From Egibacter rhizosphaerae (GTDB taxonomy: Bacteria > Actinomycetota > Nitriliruptoria > Euzebyales > Egibacteraceae): a stretch of DNA of 64,000 bases. Positions 1 through 7,866 of the stretch are shown here, one piece after another (the first letter of the stretch is position 1; each line of letters starts with the position of its first letter). The translations under genes and the position numbers were made by a program. The stretch lies in contig NZ_CP036402.1 in assembly GCF_004322855.1 (NCBI RefSeq), forward strand, positions 3,782,001 through 3,846,000. Direction: 5' to 3'. The notes under the pieces are model-generated. The model made no database searches. It was given only the letters and a program-made list of their open reading frames with translations, and was not told where the DNA came from.

Positions 1-2
1 CG

Positions 3-242
3 CGGCTGGGGGTCGGACGCTTCGGCCGGTGGCGGGCCGGCGCGGCATTGGTGCCGCGCGGCGAGTTCTCGATCGTCGTCGCTGGTCTGGCGGCCGGCGT
101 CGAACCCGATCTGTCACCGCTGGCGGCGGCCTATGTCCTACTCCTCGCGTTCGTCGGGCCCGTACTGATGCGGTTCGCCGACCCGATCGTCTCGTGGGTG
201 GTTGATCGAACACCTGGGGCCCGGGCAGCTCGCGGGGCGTGA
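3..242 (+). CDS. C-terminal end of a cation/proton antiporter (partial)
   Basis: This reading frame enters from the left edge and ends at a TGA at 240-242, so only the last 79 residues are present. It shows a Pro-Arg-Gly-Glu-Phe motif followed by two hydrophobic segments separated by a short loop (SPLAAAYVLLLAFVGPVLMR). This matches the last helices of CPA2-type Na+/H+ or K+/H+ antiporters, integral membrane proteins that exchange protons for cations; the PRGEFS motif is typical of that group. The tail ends in a short basic stretch with no regulatory domain. The family call is fairly secure, but substrate and gene name cannot be set from a fragment. Confidence 0.6.
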   Translation, partial: RLGVGRFGRWRAGAALVPRGEFSIVVAGLAAGVEPDLSPLAAAYVLLLAFVGPVLMRFADPIVSWVVDRTPGARAARGA

Positions 243-259
243 TCGGTTCTGACCGGGTC

Positions 260-319
260 GTGATGCGTGAGGCCGTGATGCGTGAGGCCGTGATTCGTCA
301 GGCCGTGATCCGCCAGGGT
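260..319. repeat. 15-bp tandem repeat, four copies
   Basis: Four back-to-back 15-base units based on GTGATGCGTGAGGCC start at 260, 275, 290 and 305. The first two are identical and the last two have drifted. The array lies just after the antiporter stop and downstream of the minus-strand fragment at 345-779. No coding function is apparent. Confidence 0.85.
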
Positions 320-344
320 GGTCATCTCGGCAGTCGGGAGCACT

Positions 345-779
345 TCATCCGCCGTGATCTCCGCTCGCTCCGGAGTCACGTGCGCTCCAGACGTGCTCCG
401 GCACGAGGCTCATGAACCTCCGCACGGTGTCGGCCGTCGGAGCGAGCTCCTCGGAATCCCACGGTCCTTCGCGGGTCGCGACGAGCCAGCCCCCGACGAG
501 GTCCCAGCCTTCGAGTTTCTCGTCGAGCAAGAACTCGATCATCTCCTGGTGCAGCACCTCGCGGACGACGGCCTCGTCGTCGGCGTGCACACGGAACCGC
601 TGGTCGAAGGCCGGCGAGCCCGTCTCGAAGCCGGAGAAGCCAACCTTGCCCGCGAGCTTGCTGAGCACGTTCTCGCTGTCGATCCGAAGCGTCGGGACGT
701 GCGCGGGTAGAGGCGCGACGGCGACGCCGTGCGTCTGTGACCGCGTCCCCCGTCGACCGAGAGGACCCCGCACAAGCAT
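345..779 (-). pseudogene. C-terminal fragment of an uncharacterised membrane-anchored family (possible lemA partner)
   Basis: The 144-residue frame begins with a Gly/Arg-rich stretch, then GVAVAPLPAHVPTLRIDSEN and a folded-looking domain with conserved Phe, Asp and Trp positions (FDQRFRVHADD; GWDLVGGWLVATREG). I recognise this from memory as the second half of an actinobacterial protein of roughly 250-300 residues whose first half has a membrane helix and a Tyr/Thr-rich motif ending in YAVAVTRLPAP. That first half is missing here: a stop codon lies just upstream in frame. A first-half fragment of the same family sits at 3265-3643 on the same strand. The two overlap in the AVAV..LPA region and differ there, so they are probably pieces of two paralogues rather than one split gene. 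Expression as a short soluble protein cannot be ruled out. Confidence 0.5.
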
Positions 780-998
780 GTTGGCTCTCCATGGCTTTCA
801 TGGCACGCGAACGCTTACCACGACCTTAACAGGGGACGCTGTCCACCTGTGCCGCTCCCCGGGACGAACCCGACAGCAGGGTGAGGGCTCGAGCCTCGTC
901 ATCCGGCAAAGTATCGCTATTTCGGAGCACTGCCTGGATCTTTCCACAGATTTGGTGTGGTGCGGTGTGTTGTCATAGGTGGCGGGCATCATGAGGGT

Positions 999-2675
999 AT
1001 GTCGAACAGGTATTCGCTGCACCAAGCACCGCCGGCCTCGCGCGAGGACGGCCGCGACGGCGGCGGGCCGGTGGAGACCACCGCGGGCACCCCCGGTGAC
1101 CTCGCAGCGCTCGAGGCGGCGCTGGAGCAGGCCGAGGCCGCCCTGGCGCGCGCGGTCATCGCCGCCGGCCGGCTGGCCGGCAGCGGGGTGTGCGAGCAGC
1201 AGGAAGGGCTGCCGCTGGAGCGGTTCGTGTCGCTGGCGGTCCGCTGGAGCGGCCGCGACGCCCGCGCCTTGGTGGGCATCGGTGAGGTGCTGGGCGACAT
1301 CCCGGTGCTGGCAGGGCTGGTCGAGCAGGGGCAGGTGTCGTACTCGCAGGCACGCGCGGTCGCCGGCGGGCTGGGCCGGCTGGGTCGGGCCGCGCGCGCG
1401 ACGGTGGACAAGCGCATCGGCGCCACCATCGCCGCGCGCGGCGGCGTCGACGGCTACGACCCCGACGGGCTGGTCGACGCGGTCGCCGACGCGGTCGCTG
1501 ACTGCCGCGAGCAGCGCGCGGCCACGCGCCAGGACCAACGCGCGCGGGCGAGCAACTACCTGCAACTGCAGCCGGGCCTGGACGGGCGCGTGCAGTTGTT
1601 CGGCGACTGCGACGCTCTCGCCGGCGCGGTGATCATCAACGCGCTCGACGCGGCCGCGGGCACCCCCACCAACGACGACGGCGACCACGCGCATCACCAC
1701 GACGACGACCGCGACGACGACGACGCGGGCGCGGGTGCGGGTGCGGGCCTGCCCGAGGGGGTGGCGCCCACCCGGCGGGGTCGGGCCTACGCCGATGCGC
1801 TCACCACGATCGCCAGCCACTACCTCGCCGGCGCCAGCGACACCGAACGCGCCGCCGCGGCCACCCCCAACCACCCCAACGGCGCGGGCACCACGAACCA
1901 CCCCAACGGCGCGGATCCTGCGGGCGGCTCGGGCACCGGCACGGGCACCGACGACGCGGGCGGTGCGGGCGCGGGCGGCTCGGCTGCGGGCGCCGCCGGC
2001 GGCTCGGCTGCGGGCGCGAGCTCTGCCGGGCCTGCGGGCGCAGGGGCGGGACGGCGCGCGCGGCCGCTGGTGATCGCCCACGTGCAACTGTCGCAACTGT
2101 TCGGCCTGGCCGACGGACGCATCGAACTCAACACCCGCGGCGGATACCCGCGCGTGTCCGCGGCCACCATCGAGGCGCTGGCCGCCAGCGGCGACGTGCG
2201 CGCGGTCGTGTTCGACGGCGCCCGCCCCCTGGCGGTCACCGACAAGATCGCCGCCGACCACATCCCCGCCGCCACCCGCACCAGCGTGCGCGCCCGCGAC
2301 CGCGGCTGCCGCTTGCCCGGCTCACGCGACCCCATCGGCCACACCGACCTGCACCACCTCACCGCCCGCGCCGCCGGCGGCGACCACCACCCCGACAACC
2401 TCGTCGCGCTCTCACGCCGATGGCACACCCGCGTGCACCACCACCACTGGCACCTGACCCTCGACCCCGACTCAGGACAACTCACCATCCGCCGCGGCGA
2501 CCGCCAATGGCACAGCCTGCCGCCCGGCACCCCACTCGAACCCGCACCTGCCCCTCCTGAACCCGAACCACCGCCCGACCCACCCGACCCGCCCCAGGAC
2601 AACCCCGAAGACAACCACGAACCCGACCAGCACGACCCGCCAGACCCCGACCACCACGACCCGCCACCCTTCTAA
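999..2675 (+). CDS. DUF222 / HNH endonuclease family protein (13E12-repeat type)
   Basis: A 558-residue protein from the ATG at 999; a GTG at 957 is in frame but adds no family sequence. Residues from about 30 to 400 match the DUF222 helical domain of actinobacterial 13E12-repeat proteins, interrupted by His/Asp-rich (about 230-245) and Gly/Ala-rich low-complexity stretches. An HNH nuclease module follows at about 430-480, with DLHHLTARAAGG and PDNLVALSRRWH. The tail is a long Pro/Asp-rich repeat. In the usual family motif a Cys pair (CRFPGC) precedes the HNH; here the second Cys is Ser (CRLPGS), so the zinc site may be weakened. These genes occur in multiple copies and are suspected mobile nucleases. 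This one sits between fragments of broken genes on the opposite strand and is followed by a strong hairpin. Confidence 0.85.
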   Translation: MSNRYSLHQAPPASREDGRDGGGPVETTAGTPGDLAALEAALEQAEAALARAVIAAGRLAGSGVCEQQEGLPLERFVSLAVRWSGRDARALVGIGEVLGDIPVLAGLVEQGQVSYSQARAVAGGLGRLGRAARATVDKRIGATIAARGGVDGYDPDGLVDAVADAVADCREQRAATRQDQRARASNYLQLQPGLDGRVQLFGDCDALAGAVIINALDAAAGTPTNDDGDHAHHHDDDRDDDDAGAGAGAGLPEGVAPTRRGRAYADALTTIASHYLAGASDTERAAAATPNHPNGAGTTNHPNGADPAGGSGTGTGTDDAGGAGAGGSAAGAAGGSAAGASSAGPAGAGAGRRARPLVIAHVQLSQLFGLADGRIELNTRGGYPRVSAATIEALAASGDVRAVVFDGARPLAVTDKIAADHIPAATRTSVRARDRGCRLPGSRDPIGHTDLHHLTARAAGGDHHPDNLVALSRRWHTRVHHHHWHLTLDPDSGQLTIRRGDRQWHSLPPGTPLEPAPAPPEPEPPPDPPDPPQDNPEDNHEPDQHDPPDPDHHDPPPF

Positions 2676-2690
2676 CCCCCACACACCCCC

Positions 2691-2718
2691 GCCCCGCGCA
2701 CCCACCCGTGCGCGGGGC
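2691..2718 (+). terminator. Hairpin terminator after the HNH gene
   Basis: A perfect 11-bp stem (GCCCCGCGCAC pairing with GTGCGCGGGGC) with a six-base loop lies 15 bases after the stop codon at 2675. It has no T-tract, which is common for terminators in high-GC actinobacteria. Confidence 0.7.
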
Positions 2719-2817
2719 ACACGCGCGGTCAGCCATCCGTCCACTGAATGATCGAGGGCTGCCCGCGCGGAGGGCAGGCGATCCGGTGGCGACGCGGGCC
2801 TCAGCTCGCTTCGTGAC

Positions 2818-3264
2818 CTAGTCGGCCGTCCCCCGCTCGAACCCCGGAACGGTCGTGCGCACGGGGTCCTCGACCTCGAAGTAGGGTTCATGCTCCCAGG
2901 AAACGAGCCCGCGGAGGAACCGCCACGGCACCGTCTCGCCGAGCGTGTTCCACCGACGGACGTTCGCGTTGTGCAATCGACGGATCGCCGCGATGCGGTC
3001 CTCGGTCTCGGCGAGCTGGTGCTGAAGGTCACGGAACCGGGCGTCGGCTTTCAGGTCGGGATAGCTCTCGGCGACGGCCAGCAGTTGACGCAACTCGCCG
3101 GCGAGGCGTTGCTCGTCTCGGATCTGCCCTTCGTGCGCCCCGTCGTTGGCAGCCGCGACCGCGCGTGCCTCGACGACCCGCTCGAGGACGTCCTGCTCAT
3201 GCGAGGCGTATCCCTTCACGGCCTCGACAAGGTTCGGGATCAGGTCGTAACGGCGACGCAGTTG
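2818..3264 (-). pseudogene. lemA fragment lacking its N-terminus
   Basis: The frame from about 3264 down to the stop at 2818 encodes a clear LemA domain: QLRRRYDLIPNLVEAVKGYA, a Lys-Ala-Asp segment, then FRDLQHQLAETEDRIA and the family-typical Asn-rich turn and Phe-Glu-Val-Glu-Asp-Pro end. LemA proteins normally have an N-terminal membrane helix and a first coiled-coil strand. Both are missing. Directly upstream the sequence switches, without any spacer, to a different gene in another frame (3265-3643). That is the mark of a deletion or recombination junction. An open frame continues to 3504 but its extra residues are only an out-of-frame reading of the neighbour. The product is unlikely to be a functional membrane-anchored LemA. 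Confidence 0.75.
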
Positions 3265-3643
3265 GTGCGGGCAACCGCGTAACCGCGACCGCGTAACGGT
3301 ACGTGCGGGTAGACCGGTTGCGACGGGAGCCGCTACGTTGCTTGTAACGGTAGTCGAAGAGCGTGCACCAGTCGTCGGCGGAACCGATCGTGACGACGTT
3401 CGTGCAGCGGCGACCGAACCCGCGGTCGAACAGCGAGAAGCTCGGCACCAGCCACCGGATCCACTCGTCGTTGCGTTCCTCGTAGCGCCAGCCGTTCCGC
3501 TCACACGTCGACCGGATCGCCCGTCGGCGTCGGCGTTCGCGCACGAACGCAGCGATGGCCACCGCGAGCGCCGCTGCGATGACGAGAGGGACGACGATTT
3601 CGAAGTTGATGTTCACGCCCGCACCGTCCGTCCTCGAGGTCAT
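3265..3643 (-). pseudogene. N-terminal fragment of an uncharacterised membrane-anchored family, fused to lemA remnant
   Basis: From the ATG at 3643 the frame encodes a hydrophobic anchor at residues 15-34 (VVPLVIAAALAVAIAAFV), a basic stretch, then a domain with GWRYEERNDEWIRW, FDRGFGRRCTNVV and TYRYAVAVTRLPAP. After the last Pro the reading frame runs out of phase into the lemA remnant and stops at 3197. This is the first half of the family whose second half is seen at 345-779. No function is known to me for this family. A frame shift and a missing second half make it a pseudogene by sequence. It is divergently arranged with nth. Confidence 0.6.
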
Positions 3644-3715
3644 CAGGATCCCGCATCGTGCCAGCGCAGCAGGCTAGCAAGTCCGTCCGGTTCGGAACGG
3701 GAGAGGCCCGCGCGC

Positions 3716-3721
3716 TAGGCT
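3716..3721 (+). promoter_or_regulatory. -10 element for nth (leaderless)
   Basis: TAGGCT lies eight bases before the GTG at 3730. With transcription starting about seven bases after a -10 box, the mRNA would begin at or next to the start codon. Confidence 0.55.
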
Positions 3722-3729
3722 CTCGCGCC

Positions 3730-4458
3730 GTGACTGGTTCGACCCGCCCCCTCGACCGGCGCAGCGGCAAGACGCTGCGGGCCCCCGAGATCCTCGATCG
3801 GCTGCACGAGGCCTACGGCGACGGCGTCGTGGAGCTGGACTGGGAAACGCCGTGGGAGCTGCTCGTCGCGACGATCCTGTCGGCACAGTCGACCGACAAG
3901 AAGGTCAACGAGCTCACCCCGTACCTGTTCCGCAAGTACCCCGATCCGGCGGCGGTCCTCGCGACTCCCGAGGAGGAGCTCGAGCGCGACATCTACCAGA
4001 CCGGCTTCTACCGCCAGAAGTCGCAGGCGCTACGAGGGGTGAGCGCCGCGCTGCTCGAGCACCACGACGGGCAGGTTCCGACCTCGATGGCGGAGCTGAT
4101 CGCACTTCCCGGCGTGGCGCGCAAGACGGCGAACGTCGTGCTCGGTGCGGCCGCACCCGGGGCCCACGCCGCTGATCCGGAGGCCGGCATCGCGGTCGAC
4201 ACCCACGTCAAGCGGCTGGCCCGGCGCCTCGGCTTCACCACCGAAACCGATCCGAACAAGATCGAGCGGGACCTGATGCGGCTGTTCCCCAAGGAGCGGT
4301 GGCCGCGGGCGAGCCTCGTGATCATCCTGCACGGGCGGAGGGTCTGCGAGGCTCAGCGGCCGCGGTGCGCCGACTGTGTGCTCGAGGACCTCTGTCCCTC
4401 GTCGCTGGCCGCGGGGTGTCGCGACAAGGCGCGCCAGGCCAAGGAAATGGGGACCTGA
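3730..4458 (+). CDS. nth: Endonuclease III (DNA glycosylase/AP lyase)
   Basis: A 242-residue endonuclease III, which removes oxidised pyrimidines from DNA and cuts the abasic strand. The helix-hairpin-helix with the catalytic lysine is at about residue 127 (LPGVARKTANVVLG). The catalytic aspartate follows at about 157 (VDTHVKRLARRLG). Four cysteines near the C-terminus have the C-x6-C-x2-C-x5-C spacing that binds the 4Fe-4S cluster (CEAQRPRCADCVLEDLC). The GTG at 3730 is preferred over the upstream in-frame GTG at 3658 because it sits eight bases after TAGGCT and because the extra residues have no family similarity. The length is typical. It is divergent from the broken locus on its left and 95 bases before ispH. 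Confidence 0.95.
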   Translation: MTGSTRPLDRRSGKTLRAPEILDRLHEAYGDGVVELDWETPWELLVATILSAQSTDKKVNELTPYLFRKYPDPAAVLATPEEELERDIYQTGFYRQKSQALRGVSAALLEHHDGQVPTSMAELIALPGVARKTANVVLGAAAPGAHAADPEAGIAVDTHVKRLARRLGFTTETDPNKIERDLMRLFPKERWPRASLVIILHGRRVCEAQRPRCADCVLEDLCPSSLAAGCRDKARQAKEMGT

Positions 4459-4513
4459 CCCGGCCGTGAGGGTGGGTCCGATTCGGTCAGCGCTCACGTG
4501 CCGCCCGCTGACC

Positions 4514-4519
4514 TAGACT
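4514..4519 (+). promoter_or_regulatory. -10 element for ispH
   Basis: TAGACT is placed so that transcription would start near 4526. This is downstream of the candidate GTG at 4521, so it rules that codon out and supports the ATG at 4554. Confidence 0.5.
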
Positions 4520-4553
4520 GGTGAGGGTCCCCGCTGCCGATGAGCGAGCGATC

Positions 4554-5543
4554 ATGCCTGCGAACGGTTCAGGTTCCACCGGGCCCACCACCGACGAGCT
4601 GACGGTGCTGCTCGCCGCTCCGCGCGGGTTCTGCGCCGGGGTGGAGCGAGCCGTCGACGTGGTCGAGCTCGCGCTCGAGCACTACGGGCCGCCGATCTAC
4701 GTCCGACACGCGATCGTGCACAACACGCGGGTCGTCGCGGACCTCGAGCACAAGGGCGCGGTCTTCGTCGAGGACGAGAACGACGTGCCGGAGGGCGGGC
4801 GCATCGTCTACTCGGCCCACGGGATCCCGCCGGAGGTCCGCGACAACGCCGAGCGTCGGGGACTCCGCGAGATCGACGCGACGTGTCCGCTGGTAACCAA
4901 GGTCCACTATGAGGCCAAGGACTTCGCGAACAAGGGCCACGACATCATCCTCGTCGGCCATGCGGGCCACCAGGAGGTCGTCGGGACCACCGGGCACGCT
5001 CCCGAGGCGATCCACCTCGTGGAGACACCCGCCGACGTGCACGCGCTCGAGCTTGACGATCCGGAGAACGTGGCCTACATCACTCAGACCACCCTTTCGG
5101 TGGACGAGGCGAACGAGGTCGTCGACGCCATCCTCGAGAAGTTCCCGAACGCACGCGGCCCCCGCGGTGACGACATCTGCTACGCGACCACCAACCGTCA
5201 GGACGCCGTGAAGGTCCTCGCCGAACGCAGCGACGTCGTGCTCGTGATCGGCTCGGACACGTCGTCGAACTCCAAGCGGATGGTCGAGGTCGCGCTGGGC
5301 CACGGTGCCGCCGCTGCCTACCTCGTCGACCACGCCGGGGATCTGCGCGACGAATGGTTCGACGGGGTGTCGCGCGTGGGGCTCACGTCGGGTGCGAGCG
5401 CGCCCGACGTCCTGGTGCAGGAGATGATCGACGCGCTCGATGAGCGCTTCGGGGCCGAGGTGCGCACTGTGGACGTGGTCGACGAGCAGATGCACTTCGC
5501 GCTGCCCAAGGAGCTGCGCGGACTGCCACTCGCGAACGCCTGA
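4554..5543 (+). CDS. ispH: 4-hydroxy-3-methylbut-2-enyl diphosphate reductase
   Basis: A 329-residue IspH (LytB), the last enzyme of the methylerythritol phosphate pathway, making isopentenyl and dimethylallyl diphosphate. The three cysteines that hold the iron-sulfur cluster are in RGFCAGVERAVDVVE (about residue 27), ATCPLVTKVH (about 110) and DDICYATTNRQ (about 207). Other family motifs are HAIVHNTRVV, GHAGHQEVVGTTGH and SDTSSNSKRMVEVA. The ATG at 4554 fits the family N-terminus and the -10 box at 4514. It is cytosolic. The nth-ispH order has no obvious functional link. Confidence 0.97.
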   Translation: MPANGSGSTGPTTDELTVLLAAPRGFCAGVERAVDVVELALEHYGPPIYVRHAIVHNTRVVADLEHKGAVFVEDENDVPEGGRIVYSAHGIPPEVRDNAERRGLREIDATCPLVTKVHYEAKDFANKGHDIILVGHAGHQEVVGTTGHAPEAIHLVETPADVHALELDDPENVAYITQTTLSVDEANEVVDAILEKFPNARGPRGDDICYATTNRQDAVKVLAERSDVVLVIGSDTSSNSKRMVEVALGHGAAAAYLVDHAGDLRDEWFDGVSRVGLTSGASAPDVLVQEMIDALDERFGAEVRTVDVVDEQMHFALPKELRGLPLANA

Positions 5544-5624
5544 CCGCGCCCGACCCCGGGGCAGGCTGCGGTGACTGACGGCGCGAGGCGATCACACAGG
5601 GTGGTGCAACGGCGTCGCGTTGGG

Positions 5625-5630
5625 TAGGGT
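5625..5630 (+). promoter_or_regulatory. -10 element for the DUF5658 gene (leaderless)
   Basis: TAGGGT lies seven bases before the GTG at 5638. There is no separate ribosome-binding site, as expected for a leaderless mRNA. Confidence 0.5.
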
Positions 5631-5637
5631 CATCCGC

Positions 5638-6129
5638 GTGTCCGAGCAGACCCCACTGACTCGAGGGCCGCAGGCCGCGGCCCATCGAACCCCGTCCGCG
5701 GCCTGGCCCCGTCGGGAGGCCGAGCCGCTCCCGCAGGCGCCAGGGGCGCACGTCGAGATCGACGTCACTGACGAGGCCGTGCGGACCGATGGCGGGCGCG
5801 TGGTCATCGACCTCACACCGGGTGACCGCGGCTCCGCGAAGGCGCAGCTGACGTCGCCGCTCGGGCTGCTGGTGCTCTGCAACGTCCTCAACGTGCTCGA
5901 CGCTGGCCTCACGATCCTGTGGATCGACATGGACGTCGCGGTCGAGGGCAACCCGATCGTGGACACGATCGGGTTCCCGGCGAAGGTCGTCGGCGTGGCC
6001 ATCGGGTCGTGGATCGTCTACCGGGTTCGTCCGCGGGTGTTGTGGCTGCCGATCGTCGTCCTCGCCGCGGTGAACGCCTACCACCTGCTCGGCGCGGTTT
6101 GGTTCGTCCTCCTTCCGACACTCGGGTGA
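5638..6129 (+). CDS. DUF5658-like membrane protein
   Basis: A 163-residue protein with a polar N-terminal half of about 70 residues and three membrane segments in the second half (LLVLCNVLNVLDAGLTILWI; VVGVAIGSWIVYRV; WLPIVVLAAVNAYHLLGAVW). The pattern Asn-x-Leu-Asp in the first helix and Gly-Asn-Pro-Ile after it matches the DUF5658 family of small integral membrane proteins, which has no known function. The GTG at 5638 is chosen over the TTG at 5620 because of the -10 box just before it. It stands alone, 95 bases after ispH. Confidence 0.7.
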   Translation: MSEQTPLTRGPQAAAHRTPSAAWPRREAEPLPQAPGAHVEIDVTDEAVRTDGGRVVIDLTPGDRGSAKAQLTSPLGLLVLCNVLNVLDAGLTILWIDMDVAVEGNPIVDTIGFPAKVVGVAIGSWIVYRVRPRVLWLPIVVLAAVNAYHLLGAVWFVLLPTLG

Positions 6130-6288
6130 CACCGGCGCCAGCGCGCCCTTCACCGGCTATCAGCACGATCTCAAGCCGTATCCCCGTCCCGCTCGGCGAA
6201 CGTCGTGCCCTCCGCGCGTGGGTGAGGGGCGCCGTCGCGCGGAAGCGTGACCGCGTGCGGGTGGGCCGCTGAGCTCGCGGGCACTGCG

Positions 6289-6576
6289 TCAGCCGAGGCG
6301 CTCGTCGATCGCCCGGGCCTGCTCGACGTCAGCCTCGGTGACCCCTCCCTTGAAGTGGGTGATGTAGGTCAGCGTCACCTTGTTCCAGCTGATCGCCACG
6401 TCGGGGTGATGATCGGCTTCGTCGGCGAGCTCGGCGACGCGGTTGAGGAACGACACGGAGTCGTTGAAGTCCTTGCGCTGAAACGTCTTCGAGATGCCCT
6501 CGTCCGGCGTGCCCGACCAACCGTCGAGCTCAGCCACGCGTGCCTGCAGGGTCGCGTCGTCCAAGAGGTCAGCCAT
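6289..6576 (-). CDS. 4a-hydroxytetrahydrobiopterin dehydratase (pterin-4a-carbinolamine dehydratase)
   Basis: A 95-residue protein of the usual PCD/DCoH length. The family signature is present as ADEADHHPDVAISWNKVTLT, including the His-His-Pro active-site motif, followed by the Thr-His and the C-terminal Gly-Val-Thr-x-x-Asp helix. The enzyme dehydrates 4a-hydroxytetrahydropterin, recycling the cofactor of aromatic amino acid hydroxylases; in bacteria without such hydroxylases the role is less clear. A ribosome-binding site (AAAGGAC) precedes the ATG at 6576. It follows the ribonuclease D gene by 15 bases, so the two are probably co-transcribed. Confidence 0.93.
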   Translation of the reverse strand: MADLLDDATLQARVAELDGWSGTPDEGISKTFQRKDFNDSVSFLNRVAELADEADHHPDVAISWNKVTLTYITHFKGGVTEADVEQARAIDERLG

Positions 6577-6591
6577 TGCGGCGGTCCTTTG

Positions 6592-7758
6592 TCAGGCGTC
6601 GTCGGGTGAGCGTTCCTCGTCCCGGTCACTTCGCTCCGGAGCCGTTCCCGCGGGCCCGATGCCCAACGCTTCGCAGAAGGGTTCGCGCAGTAGATCCCAC
6701 TGCCAGCTGCGCAGCCCCAGGGCCTCCCTCAACTCCTCGCCGGATCCCGGGTCGGCGAGCACGCCGTCGAGCAGCGTGCGGCTCGGGCACAGCACGCCCG
6801 CATCGATTCCGAGCTCCTCGGCGATTGCGGCACGGACCGCCCGCAGACGTTCGGCGGCCGCACGATCGTCGTCGGTCGCGCGGCGCTCCGCCCGCCGCCC
6901 GAGGGGCTGCTCGGGAGCGCGCGCCAGCGCGTCGACGATCTGGTCGCCGAACCGGTGGACCGCCTGCCGGCGAACGCCACGCGCACCCAGCTGCCGCGGC
7001 GAGCTCGGAGGGTCGGCGGCCAGGTCGACGATGACCTTGTCGCCCACGATTCGCGAGGGAGCGGTGTCGGTGGACTTCGCGAGTTCCTCGCGGGTCTCCC
7101 ACAGGGCACGGGCCCGCCCCCGCGCTCGCGGGTCGAGGCGGCCGATGCCCTTGAGCCGTCCCCAACTGCGCCGGTCCTCGACCGATGGCTGGGCACGCTC
7201 GGCCTCGCGCTCCTGCACGTACCAGTGCCAGCGGCCGGAGGTCTCCAGCCGGTCACGCAACGCCGCCCAGAGATCGAGCAGGTGCACGACGTCCTCGGCG
7301 GCGTAGGCGAGCATCGCGTCGGTCAGCGGCCTCGCCTCCCAGTCCGCACGCTGCATCGCCGCCTTGTCGGCTTCGAGTTCGATTCCCAGGAGCTCGCGGT
7401 GCAGGGCGCCGAGGCCGGTCGGAAGCCCGAGTATCGCGGCGGCGATCGCGGTGTCCTCCACGTTGGGGGGCACGACGTCGTCGGCCTCCAACGGGGCCAG
7501 GTCGTTCTCCATGGCGTGCAGGATGACGGAGCGGGGCTGGAGGAACGTCGCCAGGGGAGCGAGGTCGTCGATCGCGAGCGGGTCGACGAGCAGGACCTGA
7601 CCGGACGCGCCGACCTGCACGAGCGCGGCCGTCCGGAAGTAGCGGTTCCAATCGGCGCGTTCCACGTCGACGGCCACCTCCGGGGGGTCGCCGAGGCTCG
7701 ACAGGGCACTGCGCAGCTCGCGGGGTTCGTCGACAAGACGGTAGCAAGTGTTGGTCAC
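6592..7758 (-). CDS. rnd: Ribonuclease D family 3'-5' exonuclease with HRDC domain
   Basis: A 388-residue protein from a GTG at 7758 with AGGAGG eight bases upstream. The DEDD-type exonuclease residues are visible: Asp and Glu in AVDVERADWNRYF (about residues 33-35), Asp in HAMENDLAPLEA (about 90), and Tyr and Asp in YAAEDVVHLLDL (about 160-164). A DTAIAAAILGL stretch lies between them. An HRDC-like helical domain follows the Trp-Gly-Arg-Leu-Lys segment (about 215-290), and the C-terminal part is Arg/Ala-rich. Family members trim the 3' ends of tRNA and other structured RNA. An open frame continues upstream to 8676, but those residues are antisense to the neighbouring deacetylase gene. Confidence 0.92.
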   Translation of the reverse strand: MTNTCYRLVDEPRELRSALSSLGDPPEVAVDVERADWNRYFRTAALVQVGASGQVLLVDPLAIDDLAPLATFLQPRSVILHAMENDLAPLEADDVVPPNVEDTAIAAAILGLPTGLGALHRELLGIELEADKAAMQRADWEARPLTDAMLAYAAEDVVHLLDLWAALRDRLETSGRWHWYVQEREAERAQPSVEDRRSWGRLKGIGRLDPRARGRARALWETREELAKSTDTAPSRIVGDKVIVDLAADPPSSPRQLGARGVRRQAVHRFGDQIVDALARAPEQPLGRRAERRATDDDRAAAERLRAVRAAIAEELGIDAGVLCPSRTLLDGVLADPGSGEELREALGLRSWQWDLLREPFCEALGIGPAGTAPERSDRDEERSPDDA

Positions 7759-7866
7759 GGGGCCTCCTGGTCGCTGCGGCGAGGATAGGACGCCGCGGGA
7801 CCGAGGCGCGGCAAGCCGGGTACGCTCGAACGGCCGAGGCCACCACGTCGGAGAGGGGAGCGTCCC

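Noticed and set aside
957-998. Upstream GTG start for the HNH gene
   Set aside because: The 14 extra residues have no similarity to DUF222 proteins, and the ATG at 999 begins a more typical N-terminus.
3658-3729. N-terminal extension of endonuclease III from GTG 3658
   Set aside because: It contains the -10 box TAGGCT and no family residues.
4521-4553. GTG start for ispH at 4521
   Set aside because: It lies within a few bases of the TAGACT -10 box, before the expected transcription start, and the added residues are not family-like.
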